A stretch of 7,318 bases of DNA. Origin: an uncultured bacterium. GTDB taxonomy: Bacteria; Actinomycetota; Coriobacteriia; Coriobacteriales; Coriobacteriaceae. The stretch spans positions 1 through 7,318 of the forward strand of contig CAJMRR010000103.1 in assembly GCA_905215835.1 (NCBI GenBank). Direction: 5' to 3'. Every line of letters starts with the position of its first letter. Positions within the stretch are counted from its first letter, which is position 1. Both the position numbers and the translations under genes were made by a program. This document shows positions 1 through 6,024 of the stretch, in pieces. Under the pieces are notes generated by a model. The model was not told the DNA's origin, did no database searches, and saw only the letters and a list, made by a program, of their open reading frames with translations.

Positions 1-1
1 C

Positions 2-385
2 ATCAACGAGAATGCCATGGCGCGCGAGTGCGGCGTGGGTCACCTTGCCGCCACCGATGTTGCCGATTACCTGGCTAAGCGTGGTCTGCCGTTCCGCGAG
101 GCTCATGCCGTGGTGGGGCATCTGGTTCTGATGTGTGAGAAGCGCGGCTGCAATCTTGAGGACCTGCCGTTTGAGGTGTTCCAGGAGGCAAGCCCGCTCT
201 TTGAGCGCGACATTACCGAGGCGCTCGACATCCCGTCGATTGTCGCCGCGCGCACGACCGAGGGCGGCACCGCCCCTGCCGCCGTTGCCGTGCAGCTTGA
301 TCGCGCCGAGGCACAGCTCGTGGCTGACGAGGGTGTGTTTGGATCGCTGACCAAGGTCGTCGAGATGGGCCACGGGGTAAAGTAG
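2..385 (+). CDS. argH: Argininosuccinate lyase, C-terminal part (partial)
   Basis: This is the last ~127 residues of a fumarase/aspartase-superfamily lyase; the start lies left of the window and the reading frame is open from base 2. The tail matches the C-terminal region of argininosuccinate lyase: an ATDVADYLAKRGLPFREAH stretch (family pattern ATxxADYLxxKGxPFRxAHxxVG), then VVGHLV, then LPFEVFQEASPLFERDI, and an ARTTEGGTAP motif near the end. The enzyme is cytosolic and splits argininosuccinate into arginine and fumarate, the last step of arginine synthesis. The catalytic serine loop and the family signature are off-window, so activity cannot be judged. The ATG at 17 is internal, not a start, because the conserved sequence continues upstream of it. 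The gene stops at TAG 383-385 and is followed 50 bases later by a hairpin terminator, so it is the last gene of its transcript. Adenylosuccinate lyase is the main alternative, but its C-terminus differs. Confidence 0.9.
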   Translation: MNENAMARECGVGHLAATDVADYLAKRGLPFREAHAVVGHLVLMCEKRGCNLEDLPFEVFQEASPLFERDITEALDIPSIVAARTTEGGTAPAAVAVQLDRAEAQLVADEGVFGSLTKVVEMGHGVK

Positions 386-435
386 GGATTTTGCTGAAGC
401 CGTTTTGGCCATTTATTGATAAATCGTTTTCACTT

Positions 436-472
436 TACGGGCGCCTGCTGATGTGGGCGCCCGTATTTTGTT
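436..472 (+). terminator. Intrinsic terminator of argH
   Basis: A 10-bp perfect stem (436-445 with 456-465, TACGGGCGCC / GGCGCCCGTA) with a 10-nt loop is followed by TTTTGTT. It lies 50 bases after the argH stop codon on the same strand. Confidence 0.88.
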
Positions 473-770
473 GCTATGGGGGAGGGGCTTGTCGAGAACT
501 TCTGTAGGACCTTTGGGCAGGTTGTGAAGGGGTTACGTTCGCGGGCGGCAACCGACCGTCTGCTCTGTTCGATGCGGTTGATGGGCGGTCGGATGGTACT
601 CTAATCGGGCTTCGAAACAGAAGTGACACATATGGAGCGCTTTAATAAATTGCAACGTTTCAATAAACAGCTTTTTGTTTAACTGCAGCTAAAACTCTGT
701 TACGATGCAGTCCAGGCGGGTGCCGGAATGGGACTTGGGCACGCGCGAACCTACTTGAAAGGCTACTTTT
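473..770 (+). other. Gene-free stretch upstream of ndk
   Basis: About 300 bases hold no convincing gene. A 7-bp inverted repeat, CCGACCG (552-558) with CGGTCGG (586-592), could form a hairpin with a 27-nt loop; its role is unknown. The last ~150 bases become AT-rich and are where the ndk promoter should lie. A second weak promoter possibility is GTGACA (623-628) with TAAATT (646-651), 17 bases apart. A 16-codon ATG frame at 632 has no ribosome-binding site and is not called. Confidence 0.5.
678..706 (+). promoter_or_regulatory. Candidate ndk promoter (extended -10)
   Basis: TGTTACGAT (698-706) fits an extended -10 (TGn + TACGAT). A poor -35, TTTAAC (678-683), sits 17 bases upstream. The predicted start near 713 would leave a ~58-nt leader before ndk. 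It is placed by motif only. Confidence 0.4.
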
Positions 771-1175
771 ATGGCTATCGAGAAGACCTTCATCATGATT
801 AAGCCCGACGCCGTGCGCGACCGCAAGATCGGCGAGATCGTTGCTCGCATTGAGCGCAGCGGCCTTGTCATCGAGCGCATGGAGATGACCACGCTCGAGC
901 GCGCTACCGTCGAGGAGCACTACGCCCATCTGGCCGACAAGCCCTTCTTTGGCGGTCTCTGCGACTTTATGACGAGCGGTCCGGTCGTCAAGATGGTCGT
1001 TTCCGGTCTCTCCGCTGTTGCTAAGATGCGCACCCTCATGGGCGCTACCAACCCGCTTGAGGCTGCTCCTGGTACCATCCGCGGCGACTTTGCCGTCGAT
1101 GTCAACGCCAACGTGATCCACGGCTCCGACTGCCTGGAGAACGCCGAGATTGAGATCAAGCGCTTCTTTGGCTAA
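771..1175 (+). CDS. ndk: Nucleoside diphosphate kinase
   Basis: At 134 residues it has the usual length of bacterial Ndk. This cytosolic enzyme moves the gamma-phosphate from ATP to other nucleoside and deoxynucleoside diphosphates through a phosphohistidine intermediate, balancing the NTP and dNTP pools. Visible family marks are the start TFIMIKPDAV with Lys11, the Tyr51 region, KPFFGGL, FMTSGPVV (66-73), the LMGATNP loop (89-95), GTIRGDFA (101-108), and the active-site NVIHGSD with His117 as the phosphorylated residue. All the expected catalytic residues appear intact. The ATG at 771 is preceded by GAAAGG (757-762) with an 8-base gap, and the protein begins exactly where family members do. 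The gene stands alone: argH upstream ends in a terminator and ndk has its own terminator 38 bases after its stop. Nothing odd is seen. Confidence 0.97.
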   Translation: MAIEKTFIMIKPDAVRDRKIGEIVARIERSGLVIERMEMTTLERATVEEHYAHLADKPFFGGLCDFMTSGPVVKMVVSGLSAVAKMRTLMGATNPLEAAPGTIRGDFAVDVNANVIHGSDCLENAEIEIKRFFG

Positions 1176-1213
1176 ACCAGCTTTGACTCCTTAAAGCTGT
1201 TAGCGTGTGGCTT

Positions 1214-1250
1214 GGGCGCCGCGGAACTCCATCCGCGGCGCCCTTTTATT
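1214..1250 (+). terminator. Intrinsic terminator of ndk
   Basis: A 12-bp perfect stem (GGGCGCCGCGGA, 1214-1225, with 1232-1243) and a 6-nt loop are followed by TTTTATT. It lies 38 bases past the ndk stop. Confidence 0.92.
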
Positions 1251-1261
1251 CCAAAATCTAT

Positions 1262-1302
1262 GCAGGGGCCCGCTCGGACATGTGTTCCGAGCGGGCCCCT
1301 GC
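1262..1302 (-). terminator. Hairpin terminator of rpiB
   Basis: A 17-bp perfect inverted repeat (1262-1278 with 1286-1302, core GGGGCCCGCTCGGA) has a 7-nt loop and sits 24 bases past the rpiB stop. Read on the - strand it is followed by ATAGATTTTGG, so the T-tract is short and displaced by a few bases. Read on the + strand it has no T-tract, so the - direction is favoured. It may also back up the ndk terminator. Confidence 0.75.
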
Positions 1303-1326
1303 TGTTAGCTTGTGGCACTGAATAGT

Positions 1327-1794
1327 TTAGGCTTCGTCGACGATCTTAAGGGCGCGCGCGTGATCGATCTCGTTGAGGAGGTTAACGCGACGCTCGTGAC
1401 GACCACCCTCAAACTCGGCGTCGAGCCACTCGTCGACGATCATCTTGGCGAGCTCGGAGCCCACGACGCGGGCGCCAAAAGCGAGCACGTTGGTATTGTT
1501 GTGCATGCGGGAGAGCTTGGCGCTGAAGGGCTCGGAGCACACGACGGCGCGTACGCCCTCGACCTTGTTGGCAGCCAGGCTAATACCGACACCGGTGCCA
1601 CAGATGAGGATGCCCAGGTCGACGTCGCCGTTGGCAACGGCCTTACCCACCTTGTAGCCGGCGATGGGGTAGTCAAAGCTTTCGGAGGTGTCGGTGCCAA
1701 AGTTCACGACCTCGCAGCCGCGCTCCTTCAGGTGCTCGGAAATGATGTTCTTGAGCTCGACGGCGGCGTGGTCGTTACCGATACCGATCTTCAT
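1327..1794 (-). CDS. rpiB: Ribose-5-phosphate isomerase B
   Basis: A 155-residue RpiB/LacAB-family isomerase that interconverts ribose 5-phosphate and ribulose 5-phosphate in the pentose phosphate pathway, in the cytosol. It starts MKIGIGNDHA with the substrate-binding Asp8-His9 pair. DYPIAGYKVG follows at 41-50, then the anion-hole and catalytic loop GILICGTGVG (61-70) with Cys65 at the position of the catalytic Cys of E. coli RpiB. ANKVEGVRA, SRMHNNTNVLAFGARVVG with His98, and a C-terminal arm containing GGRHERR complete the fold. The frame stays open up to base 2010, but the ATG at 1794 is the start: the conserved N-terminus begins there, and AGAGAGGAA lies about 8 bases ahead of it. The extra ~72 upstream codons have no family match. 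The gene is monocistronic, convergent with ndk and divergent from cyuA. LacA/LacB are paralogues in the same family, but no lac partner gene is present. Confidence 0.95.
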   Translation of the reverse strand: MKIGIGNDHAAVELKNIISEHLKERGCEVVNFGTDTSESFDYPIAGYKVGKAVANGDVDLGILICGTGVGISLAANKVEGVRAVVCSEPFSAKLSRMHNNTNVLAFGARVVGSELAKMIVDEWLDAEFEGGRHERRVNLLNEIDHARALKIVDEA

Positions 1795-2065
1795 GGATGG
1801 TTCCTCTCTGGTCTGTGCGGCGCAAATGCTAAAGGTGTTTACCGCGTTCGACTGCATGATAGCGCGACTTTTGCGTAAACGCCCGAGCGTTTTTTGGTCA
1901 AACGCTTTAGCAGGCAACAAGACTGGCTTCTCGTGAATGAATGTCGTCAGTTTGCGCTTGAGCGCCGTCTGCCGGAACCATGGTTGCGGTTTTTGATGCA
2001 TTGTTATCAAATAAAGGAGCTAACTATTTTGAGAGCCCAGCCCGTTATGCAAGCAGGAGATACCT
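1795..2065. promoter_or_regulatory. Divergent rpiB/cyuA intergenic region with AAACGC dyads
   Basis: This 271-base spacer must hold both promoters, but neither shows a clean -35/-10 pair. Its most striking part is 1873-1908. It contains the short palindrome GCGTAAACGC (1873-1882), then AAACGC (1877-1882) facing GCGTTT (1887-1892) across CCGA, followed by a T-run, then another AAACGC (1900-1905). Such spaced, inverted hexamers are typical of a repressor-binding region. The AAACGC-CCGA-GCGTTT-TTT unit could instead be a weak terminator. For cyuA, TGTTATCAA (2002-2010) could be an extended -10 without a good -35. Confidence 0.35.
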
Positions 2066-2076
2066 ATGCCTACTGA
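2029..2076 (+). other. Possible 15-codon upstream ORF overlapping the cyuA start
   Basis: AAAGGAG (2013-2019) lies 9 bases before a TTG (2029) that opens a 15-residue frame (MRAQPVMQAGDTYAY) ending at TGA 2074-2076. The frame overlaps the first 11 bases of cyuA in another frame. A ribosome leaving here would stop right at the cyuA start, which would suit translational coupling or a leader peptide. It is too short to judge by composition and may be chance. Confidence 0.2.
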
Positions 2077-3385
2077 TTCCCTTCGTGATGCCGCGTTTTG
2101 CGATGTTTTGAACCGCGAACTTGTCTGCGCGCTCGGCTGTACCGAGCCCATTGCCGTTGCCTATGCAGCGGCGCTGGCGAGTCAGACGCTCGGTTGCGAA
2201 CCCGATCATATGGATGTTGCCTGCTCGGGCAATATCATCAAGAACGTTAAGAGCGTGACCGTGCCCAACTCGGGCGGCATGCACGGTATTGAAGCGGCGG
2301 CCGTGCTGGGTGCCGTGGGCGGCGACGCTAAGAGCGCGCTCGAGGTGCTCGAGAGCGTTAACGATGAAGACCGCGCTCGCGTGGCCGAGCTCCTCGCCGA
2401 CGCCGGCTACTGCGATGTGTCGCTTGTCGAGGGTGTGCCCAACCTCTACATCAAGGTGACTGCGACGGCCGGGGGCCATACCGCGGTCGTCGAGATTACC
2501 GATCACCACACTAATGTCACGTGCCATACGCTCGATGGTATTCCGGTATGCGGCAAGTCAGCGGGGGAGTGTGCCGCCTGCGCCGAGCGCGTGGTGGCCG
2601 AGCGTGCGGCAGATAACGCCGATACCCCTATGAGCATTGAGTCCATCATCGACTTTATCGAGGACGGTGACATTGAGGACGCCCGCGCTGCCGTTGAGCG
2701 TCAGATTGAGCTGAATGGCGCGATCAGTGCCGAGGGCCTTGCGCACGCTTGGGGCGCCGAGGTGGGTCGTACGCTGCTGGGTGCTCGTGCCGATGACGTC
2801 GCCTGCCGTGCCCGTGCCCGTGCAGCCGCCGGGTCCGACGCCCGCATGAACGGTTGCGCGCTGCCGGTCGCCATTGTGTGCGGCTCGGGCAATCAAGGTA
2901 TTACCTGCGCGTTGCCCGTCATGGAGTATGCCGAGTACCTGCGTTGCGACCACGAACGCCTGGTGCGCGCCGTGATGCTGTCCGATCTTATCGCCGTGCA
3001 TATCAAGAGCTATATTGGTGCGCTCTCGGCGTTTTGCGGTGCTATTTGCGCCGCGTGCGGCGCCGGCGCCGCGATTACCTGGCTGTGCGGTGGCACGCGC
3101 GAGCAGATTGGCGCGACGGTCTCGAATACGCTCGGTAACGTGGGCGGCATCGTGTGCGACGGCGCCAAGGCGAGCTGTGCCGCCAAGATCTCGGCTGCCG
3201 TCGATGCGGCGATTCTGGGCCATGATATGGCCATGCAGGGTCGCGGCTTCCGCGCCGGCGAGGGCCTGATCCAGGATACCGTCGAGCAGACGATTGCCAG
3301 CATGGGCTACGTGGGCCGCGTGGGCATGAAGGACACCGACATCGAGATCCTCAACATCATGATCGGTAAAACCCAGGTCTGCTAG
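2066..3385 (+). CDS. cyuA: L-cysteine desulfidase / serine-deaminase-like Fe-S lyase (YhaM/CyuA, UPF0597 family)
   Basis: This 439-residue protein resembles E. coli YhaM/CyuA and archaeal CdsB along its whole length. Members carry a [4Fe-4S] cluster and break L-cysteine to pyruvate, sulfide and ammonia; related serine dehydratase alpha chains act on serine. Marks seen: ALGCTEPIAVAYAAA (22-36) with Cys25; CSGNIIKNVKSVTVPNSG (53-70); GGHTNV-like HHTNVTC (147-153); SDARMNG (257-263); the glycine loop GSGNQGIT (273-280); SAFCGA with Cys324; and GIVCDGAKASC with Cys364 and Cys371. The Cys25 position and the 40- and 7-residue gaps between the last three cysteines match the cluster ligands I recall for M. 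jannaschii CdsB (25, 282, 322, 329). The protein is unusually cysteine-rich. Start: AGGAGA (2055-2060) is 5 bases before ATG 2066. No membrane segment or signal peptide is evident, so it is cytosolic. It is monocistronic with no transporter (cyuP-like) beside it. The family is firm; cysteine rather than serine as substrate is inferred. Confidence 0.88.
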   Translation: MPTDSLRDAAFCDVLNRELVCALGCTEPIAVAYAAALASQTLGCEPDHMDVACSGNIIKNVKSVTVPNSGGMHGIEAAAVLGAVGGDAKSALEVLESVNDEDRARVAELLADAGYCDVSLVEGVPNLYIKVTATAGGHTAVVEITDHHTNVTCHTLDGIPVCGKSAGECAACAERVVAERAADNADTPMSIESIIDFIEDGDIEDARAAVERQIELNGAISAEGLAHAWGAEVGRTLLGARADDVACRARARAAAGSDARMNGCALPVAIVCGSGNQGITCALPVMEYAEYLRCDHERLVRAVMLSDLIAVHIKSYIGALSAFCGAICAACGAGAAITWLCGGTREQIGATVSNTLGNVGGIVCDGAKASCAAKISAAVDAAILGHDMAMQGRGFRAGEGLIQDTVEQTIASMGYVGRVGMKDTDIEILNIMIGKTQVC

Positions 3386-3467
3386 ATATTAAGTTGCGGT
3401 GAGATAGTTCCTAAAATTACCCGGGTGAGGGGCAAACAGGAACTATCTCACCGCAACTGCGCTAGAT
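3381..3467. repeat. Perfect 21-bp inverted repeat flanked by 7-bp direct repeats
   Basis: Bases 3392-3412 (beginning AGTTGCGGTGAGATAG) are exactly complementary to 3438-3458 across a 25-nt loop that contains the palindrome ACCCGGGT (3419-3426). The pair is bracketed by GCTAGAT at 3381-3387 and 3461-3467; the left copy contains the cyuA stop codon TAG. It fills the gap between the convergent cyuA and HAD genes, so the RNA hairpin could serve as a two-way terminator, although neither side has a T-tract. The flanking repeats make a small inserted element (MITE- or REP-like) an alternative. Confidence 0.8.
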
Positions 3468-3477
3468 GCTCTGGCGC

Positions 3478-4236
3478 CTACGATAGTTCGTCGGCTACTT
3501 GGTGTTCGTAGAAGGCTTCGATTACGGCGTTGAAGTCGCGGGCGAAGTCTTCCATGGTTCCGCGCCAGGTGGCTCGGCTGGGCTTGCCCTGGCCCACAAA
3601 GGCGGTTTGAATGCCGCAATCGGGGGACGGGAAGTCGCGCTTGGGATCGTTGCCCACCATAAGGACCTCGTGCGGCTCGAGCCCCATCACCTGAAGCTGC
3701 TCTAGATAGTAGGTGGCATCGGGCTTGCAGCGGGTGGTGTTTCCCATGTGTGTGACGAGCTCAAAGGGGGCGTCGGCCAGGTCGCCCCAGCCCATGCGGC
3801 ACTCGATGGCCCCCTGCGGAAAGCTGGGGTTGGTAAAGAGCGCGCAGCGCAGCCCTGCGTCCTGTACGGCCTGGAGCGCGGCGTGCGCGCCCGGCATGGC
3901 GTGAGCGTTAATGATATCGTCGTTCTTGTATGGAAGAACTTCGCGGTCGTAGAAGGTAAATGCCTCGTAGATGAGGGGATCGGAGAGGCAGATGCCGCAT
4001 CGGCGCTCGACCTCGGCGCGGTAAAACTCAAGATTGGTGCGGTTATCCGTGCCGCTTCGGCGATTGGCGTTGAGGTCGACCAAGATGGTGCCGAGGCGCG
4101 CCATCGTGCCGCCGCGGCTGCGGCGACCGATATCCGCGAGCATCGACGAGACATCCTTAAAATAGCGAAGGATGAACGCGTTGAGGTTGATGCTAAGAAG
4201 CGTCTCGTCCATATCGAAAACGACTGCTTTGAGCAC
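3478..4236 (-). CDS. HAD-family hydrolase (haloacid dehalogenase-like phosphatase)
   Basis: A 252-residue cytosolic HAD protein, probably a small-molecule phosphatase; the substrate is unknown. All four HAD motifs are present in order. Motif I is VVFDMDETLL (5-14) with nucleophile Asp8 and acid/base Asp10. Motif II is LFTNPS (133-138) with Thr135. Motif III is Lys171 in RCKPDATYY. Motif IV is MVGNDPKRD (193-201) with Asp197 and Asp201 positioned for Mg2+. Between motifs I and II lie ~120 mostly helical residues, as in a type C1 cap. The closing DCGIQTAFVGQG is also family-like. The start is GTG at 4236: the FDMDET motif sits 5 residues in, as usual for the family, and AAAGGTG lies 5 bases upstream. 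It converges with cyuA across the 3381-3467 repeat and is divergent from rpsA. Phosphoglycolate or nucleotide phosphatase are typical activities of the fold, but nothing here singles one out. Confidence 0.9.
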   Translation of the reverse strand: MLKAVVFDMDETLLSINLNAFILRYFKDVSSMLADIGRRSRGGTMARLGTILVDLNANRRSGTDNRTNLEFYRAEVERRCGICLSDPLIYEAFTFYDREVLPYKNDDIINAHAMPGAHAALQAVQDAGLRCALFTNPSFPQGAIECRMGWGDLADAPFELVTHMGNTTRCKPDATYYLEQLQVMGLEPHEVLMVGNDPKRDFPSPDCGIQTAFVGQGKPSRATWRGTMEDFARDFNAVIEAFYEHQVADELS

Positions 4237-4325
4237 GCGGGCACCTTTCTCGAAAAATCGTTCCAGAATCGTTGGCTCGGGATACTTTACCCCAAAGCCG
4301 TATGCCTAACTGCCTATCGTCAACT

Positions 4326-4367
4326 TATGGAGACGGTCGTCCACAAGATTGCGAAAAAGTCTCCATA
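4326..4367. repeat. 9-bp inverted repeat in the HAD/rpsA spacer
   Basis: TATGGAGAC (4326-4334) is exactly complementary to GTCTCCATA (4359-4367) across 24 bases. On the - strand it abuts TTGACG (4319-4324), a possible -35 for the HAD gene with only a weak -10 (TACGGC, 15 bases on). It may be an operator or a transcript hairpin. There is no T-run directly after either arm, so a terminator is unlikely. Confidence 0.4.
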
Positions 4368-4391
4368 CGAGTAAAAAATCGCAGTTCACGC

Positions 4392-4420
4392 TTGAAATCG
4401 AAATGATTTCCCCGTAACCT
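4392..4420 (+). promoter_or_regulatory. Candidate rpsA promoter
   Basis: TTGAAA (4392-4397), a 17-base spacer and TAACCT (4415-4420) form the best sigma-70-like pair in the 315-base gap before rpsA. The start would be near 4427, giving a ~125-nt leader. A second AT-rich spot (TTGCAT 4433, TATCTG 4453) has only a 14-base spacer and is less likely. Confidence 0.5.
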
Positions 4421-4522
4421 ATACGAACGTGATTGCATAAGCGTCACATTAGTATCTGTCGGCTCCCGAGTGTTCCTAAACGTTGTGTGCTTGTCGCACC
4501 CTTCTGTAGGTCCTAGCAATCG

Positions 4523-4554
4523 GGGCCCCGTAGTTCGAAAGGGGTCCACCTTTG
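4523..4554 (+). promoter_or_regulatory. rpsA ribosome-binding site within a potential hairpin, TTG start
   Basis: GAAAGGGG (4537-4544) lies 7 bases before TTG 4552 and decides this start; no ATG or GTG in frame competes. The Shine-Dalgarno GGGG can pair with CCCC (4526-4529), extended by G-U and two G-C pairs to 4523-4529 with 4541-4547, around an 11-nt loop. The same CCCC is also part of the palindrome CGGGGCCCCG (4521-4530), so two competing folds are possible. Confidence 0.5.
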
Positions 4555-5718
4555 AGTGAGATTCAGAACTCGTCCATTTTCTCTCTTGACGATGTCAACG
4601 AGGAGGAGATGAACAACCTCATCGACGGTACGATTACCGACTTTGATGAGGGCGATCTCGTTAACGGCACTGTCGTTAAGATCGAGCATGACGAGGTGCT
4701 CGTTGACATCGGATTCAAGTCCGAGGGCGTTATCCCGGTCCGCGAGCTGTCCATCCGCAAGGACGCTAACCCTGCAGACATCGTTGCACTCGGTGATCCC
4801 ATCGAGGCTCTGGTTCTCCAGAAGGAGGACAAGGACGGTCGTCTGGTCCTGTCCAAGAAGCGTGCCGAGTACGAGCGTGCTTGGAACCGCATCGAGGAGA
4901 AGTTCAACTCCGGCGAGAACGTCGAGGGCGAGGTTATCGAGGTTGTCAAGGGCGGCCTGATCCTCGACATCGGCCTGCGTGGCTTCCTGCCCGCTTCCCT
5001 CGTCGACCTCCGTCGCGTCAAGGACCTCACCTCCTACATGGGCACCCGCATCGAGGCCCGCGTCATCGAGATGGACCGCAACCGCAACAACGTCGTCCTC
5101 TCCCGTCGCGTCGTGCTCGAGGAGTCCCGTAAGGCCGAGCGCTCCGAGATCCTGTCCAAGCTTAAGTCTGGCATGCGTCTCCAGGGCACCGTTTCCTCCA
5201 TCGTCGACTTCGGCGCCTTCGTCGACCTCGGCGGTATCGACGGCCTCATCCACATCTCTGAGCTCTCCTGGAACCACGTCAACCATCCTTCCGAGGTTGT
5301 CAAGGTCGGCCAGGAGGTCGAGGTCGAGGTTCTCGACGTCGATCTCAACCGCGAGCGCATCTCCCTGGGTCTCAAGCAGACCACCGAGGATCCGTGGCGC
5401 GCACTGGTCAAGAAGTACCCCGTCGGCGCTATCGTCGAGGGCACTGTGACCAAGCTTGTCCCGTTCGGCGCTTTCGTCGACCTGGGCGAGGGCATCGAGG
5501 GCCTGGTGCACATCTCCGAGATGGCCAACAAGCACGTCGATCAGCCTTCTCAGGTCACCCACGTGGGCGACAAGGTTCAGGTCAAGGTCATGGAGATCGA
5601 CCTCGACCGTCGTCGTATCTCCCTGTCCATGAAGTCTGCTGCTGAGACTCTGGGCGTCGAGATCGAGGTTACCCCGCTGCCTTCCGAGAAGAAGGACGAG
5701 GAGACCGACGCCGAGTAA
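4552..5718 (+). CDS. rpsA: 30S ribosomal protein S1
   Basis: A 388-residue RNA-binding protein of the small ribosomal subunit that helps bring mRNA to the ribosome. Four S1 (OB-fold) repeats are visible: ~34-104 (GDLVNGTVVKI to LVLSKKRA), ~121-187 (GENVEGEVIEV to NVVLSRR), ~207-275 (SGMRLQGTVSSIVDFGAFVD to RISLGLK) and ~292-361 (GAIVEGTVTKLVPFGAFVD to RISLSMK). Repeats 3 and 4 have the full FGAFVDLG and GL(I/V)HISE signatures; 1 and 2 are more divergent, as usual. The N-terminus and the short tail (EKKDEETDAE) are acidic. E. coli S1 has six repeats and ~557 residues; four-repeat forms are normal in Gram-positive phyla. Codons favour GTC, CTC, TCC and CGT/CGC far more than the flanking genes, as expected for very high expression. 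The start is TTG, supported by GAAAGGGG 7 bases upstream. Monocistronic, with its own promoter and terminator. Confidence 0.96.
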   Translation: MSEIQNSSIFSLDDVNEEEMNNLIDGTITDFDEGDLVNGTVVKIEHDEVLVDIGFKSEGVIPVRELSIRKDANPADIVALGDPIEALVLQKEDKDGRLVLSKKRAEYERAWNRIEEKFNSGENVEGEVIEVVKGGLILDIGLRGFLPASLVDLRRVKDLTSYMGTRIEARVIEMDRNRNNVVLSRRVVLEESRKAERSEILSKLKSGMRLQGTVSSIVDFGAFVDLGGIDGLIHISELSWNHVNHPSEVVKVGQEVEVEVLDVDLNRERISLGLKQTTEDPWRALVKKYPVGAIVEGTVTKLVPFGAFVDLGEGIEGLVHISEMANKHVDQPSQVTHVGDKVQVKVMEIDLDRRRISLSMKSAAETLGVEIEVTPLPSEKKDEETDAE

Positions 5719-5742
5719 ATCGGTTTGACGATCACTTGTTTT

Positions 5743-5776
5743 AAGGGACCCGTCCGCAATGGACGGGTCCCTTTTT
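5743..5776 (+). terminator. Strong intrinsic terminator of rpsA
   Basis: An 11-bp GC-rich stem (GGGACCCGTCC 5745-5755 with 5761-5771), extended by two A-T pairs, and a 5-nt loop (GCAAT) are followed by TTTTT. It lies 25 bases after the rpsA stop. Confidence 0.95.
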
Positions 5777-6024
5777 GCATTTGCTGCTGATGTGCGCGAT
5801 ACAACCCGGGCGCAATGCTTTCCGGGCTGTCCACAGGCTATCGGGTTGTCGGTGCATGAAAAAATGCCGACATCCCGCCTCGGGGAGGAGGCGGGAACGC
5901 ACCGAGTAGACGGAGGGGTGCGGAGCGCGGTCGCGTCTCGACTGACGACGTTGCCCATCGACGACCCTATTGTACCGCATAGCGTGGTTCTTGGTTTATC
6001 GTGTCGAACGCTTGTGTTGTGCCA
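5777..6024. other. Gene-free stretch with a run of hairpins between rpsA and rnpB
   Basis: No credible gene is seen on either strand. Three adjacent dyads occupy 5801-5896: ACAACCCG (5801-5808) with CGGGTTGT (5842-5849), enclosing CTGTCCACAG (5827-5836); an imperfect hairpin GTCGG...CCGAC around GAAAAAA (about 5848-5871); and the 9-bp TCCCGCCTC (5873-5881) with GAGGCGGGA (5888-5896). None is followed by a T-tract on the + strand. On the - strand the last one is followed after a few bases by TTTTTT, but those bases sit in the neighbouring hairpin loop. The rest, to about 6024, shows nothing clear. Confidence 0.5.

Noticed and set aside
632..682. 16-codon ATG frame upstream of ndk
   Set aside because: It has no Shine-Dalgarno, AT-rich promoter-like sequence explains its composition, and no family match is visible.
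1312..1878. 188-codon plus-strand frame over rpiB
   Set aside because: It is an antisense shadow of rpiB, and it runs through the rpiB start and into the promoter region.
1795..2010. 72-codon N-terminal extension of rpiB
   Set aside because: The conserved RpiB start MKIGIGNDHA begins at 1794 with a good ribosome-binding site. The extension has no family match and crosses the divergent promoter region.
3748..4374. 208-codon plus-strand frame over the HAD gene
   Set aside because: It is a shadow of the HAD hydrolase, which has all four catalytic motifs on the minus strand.
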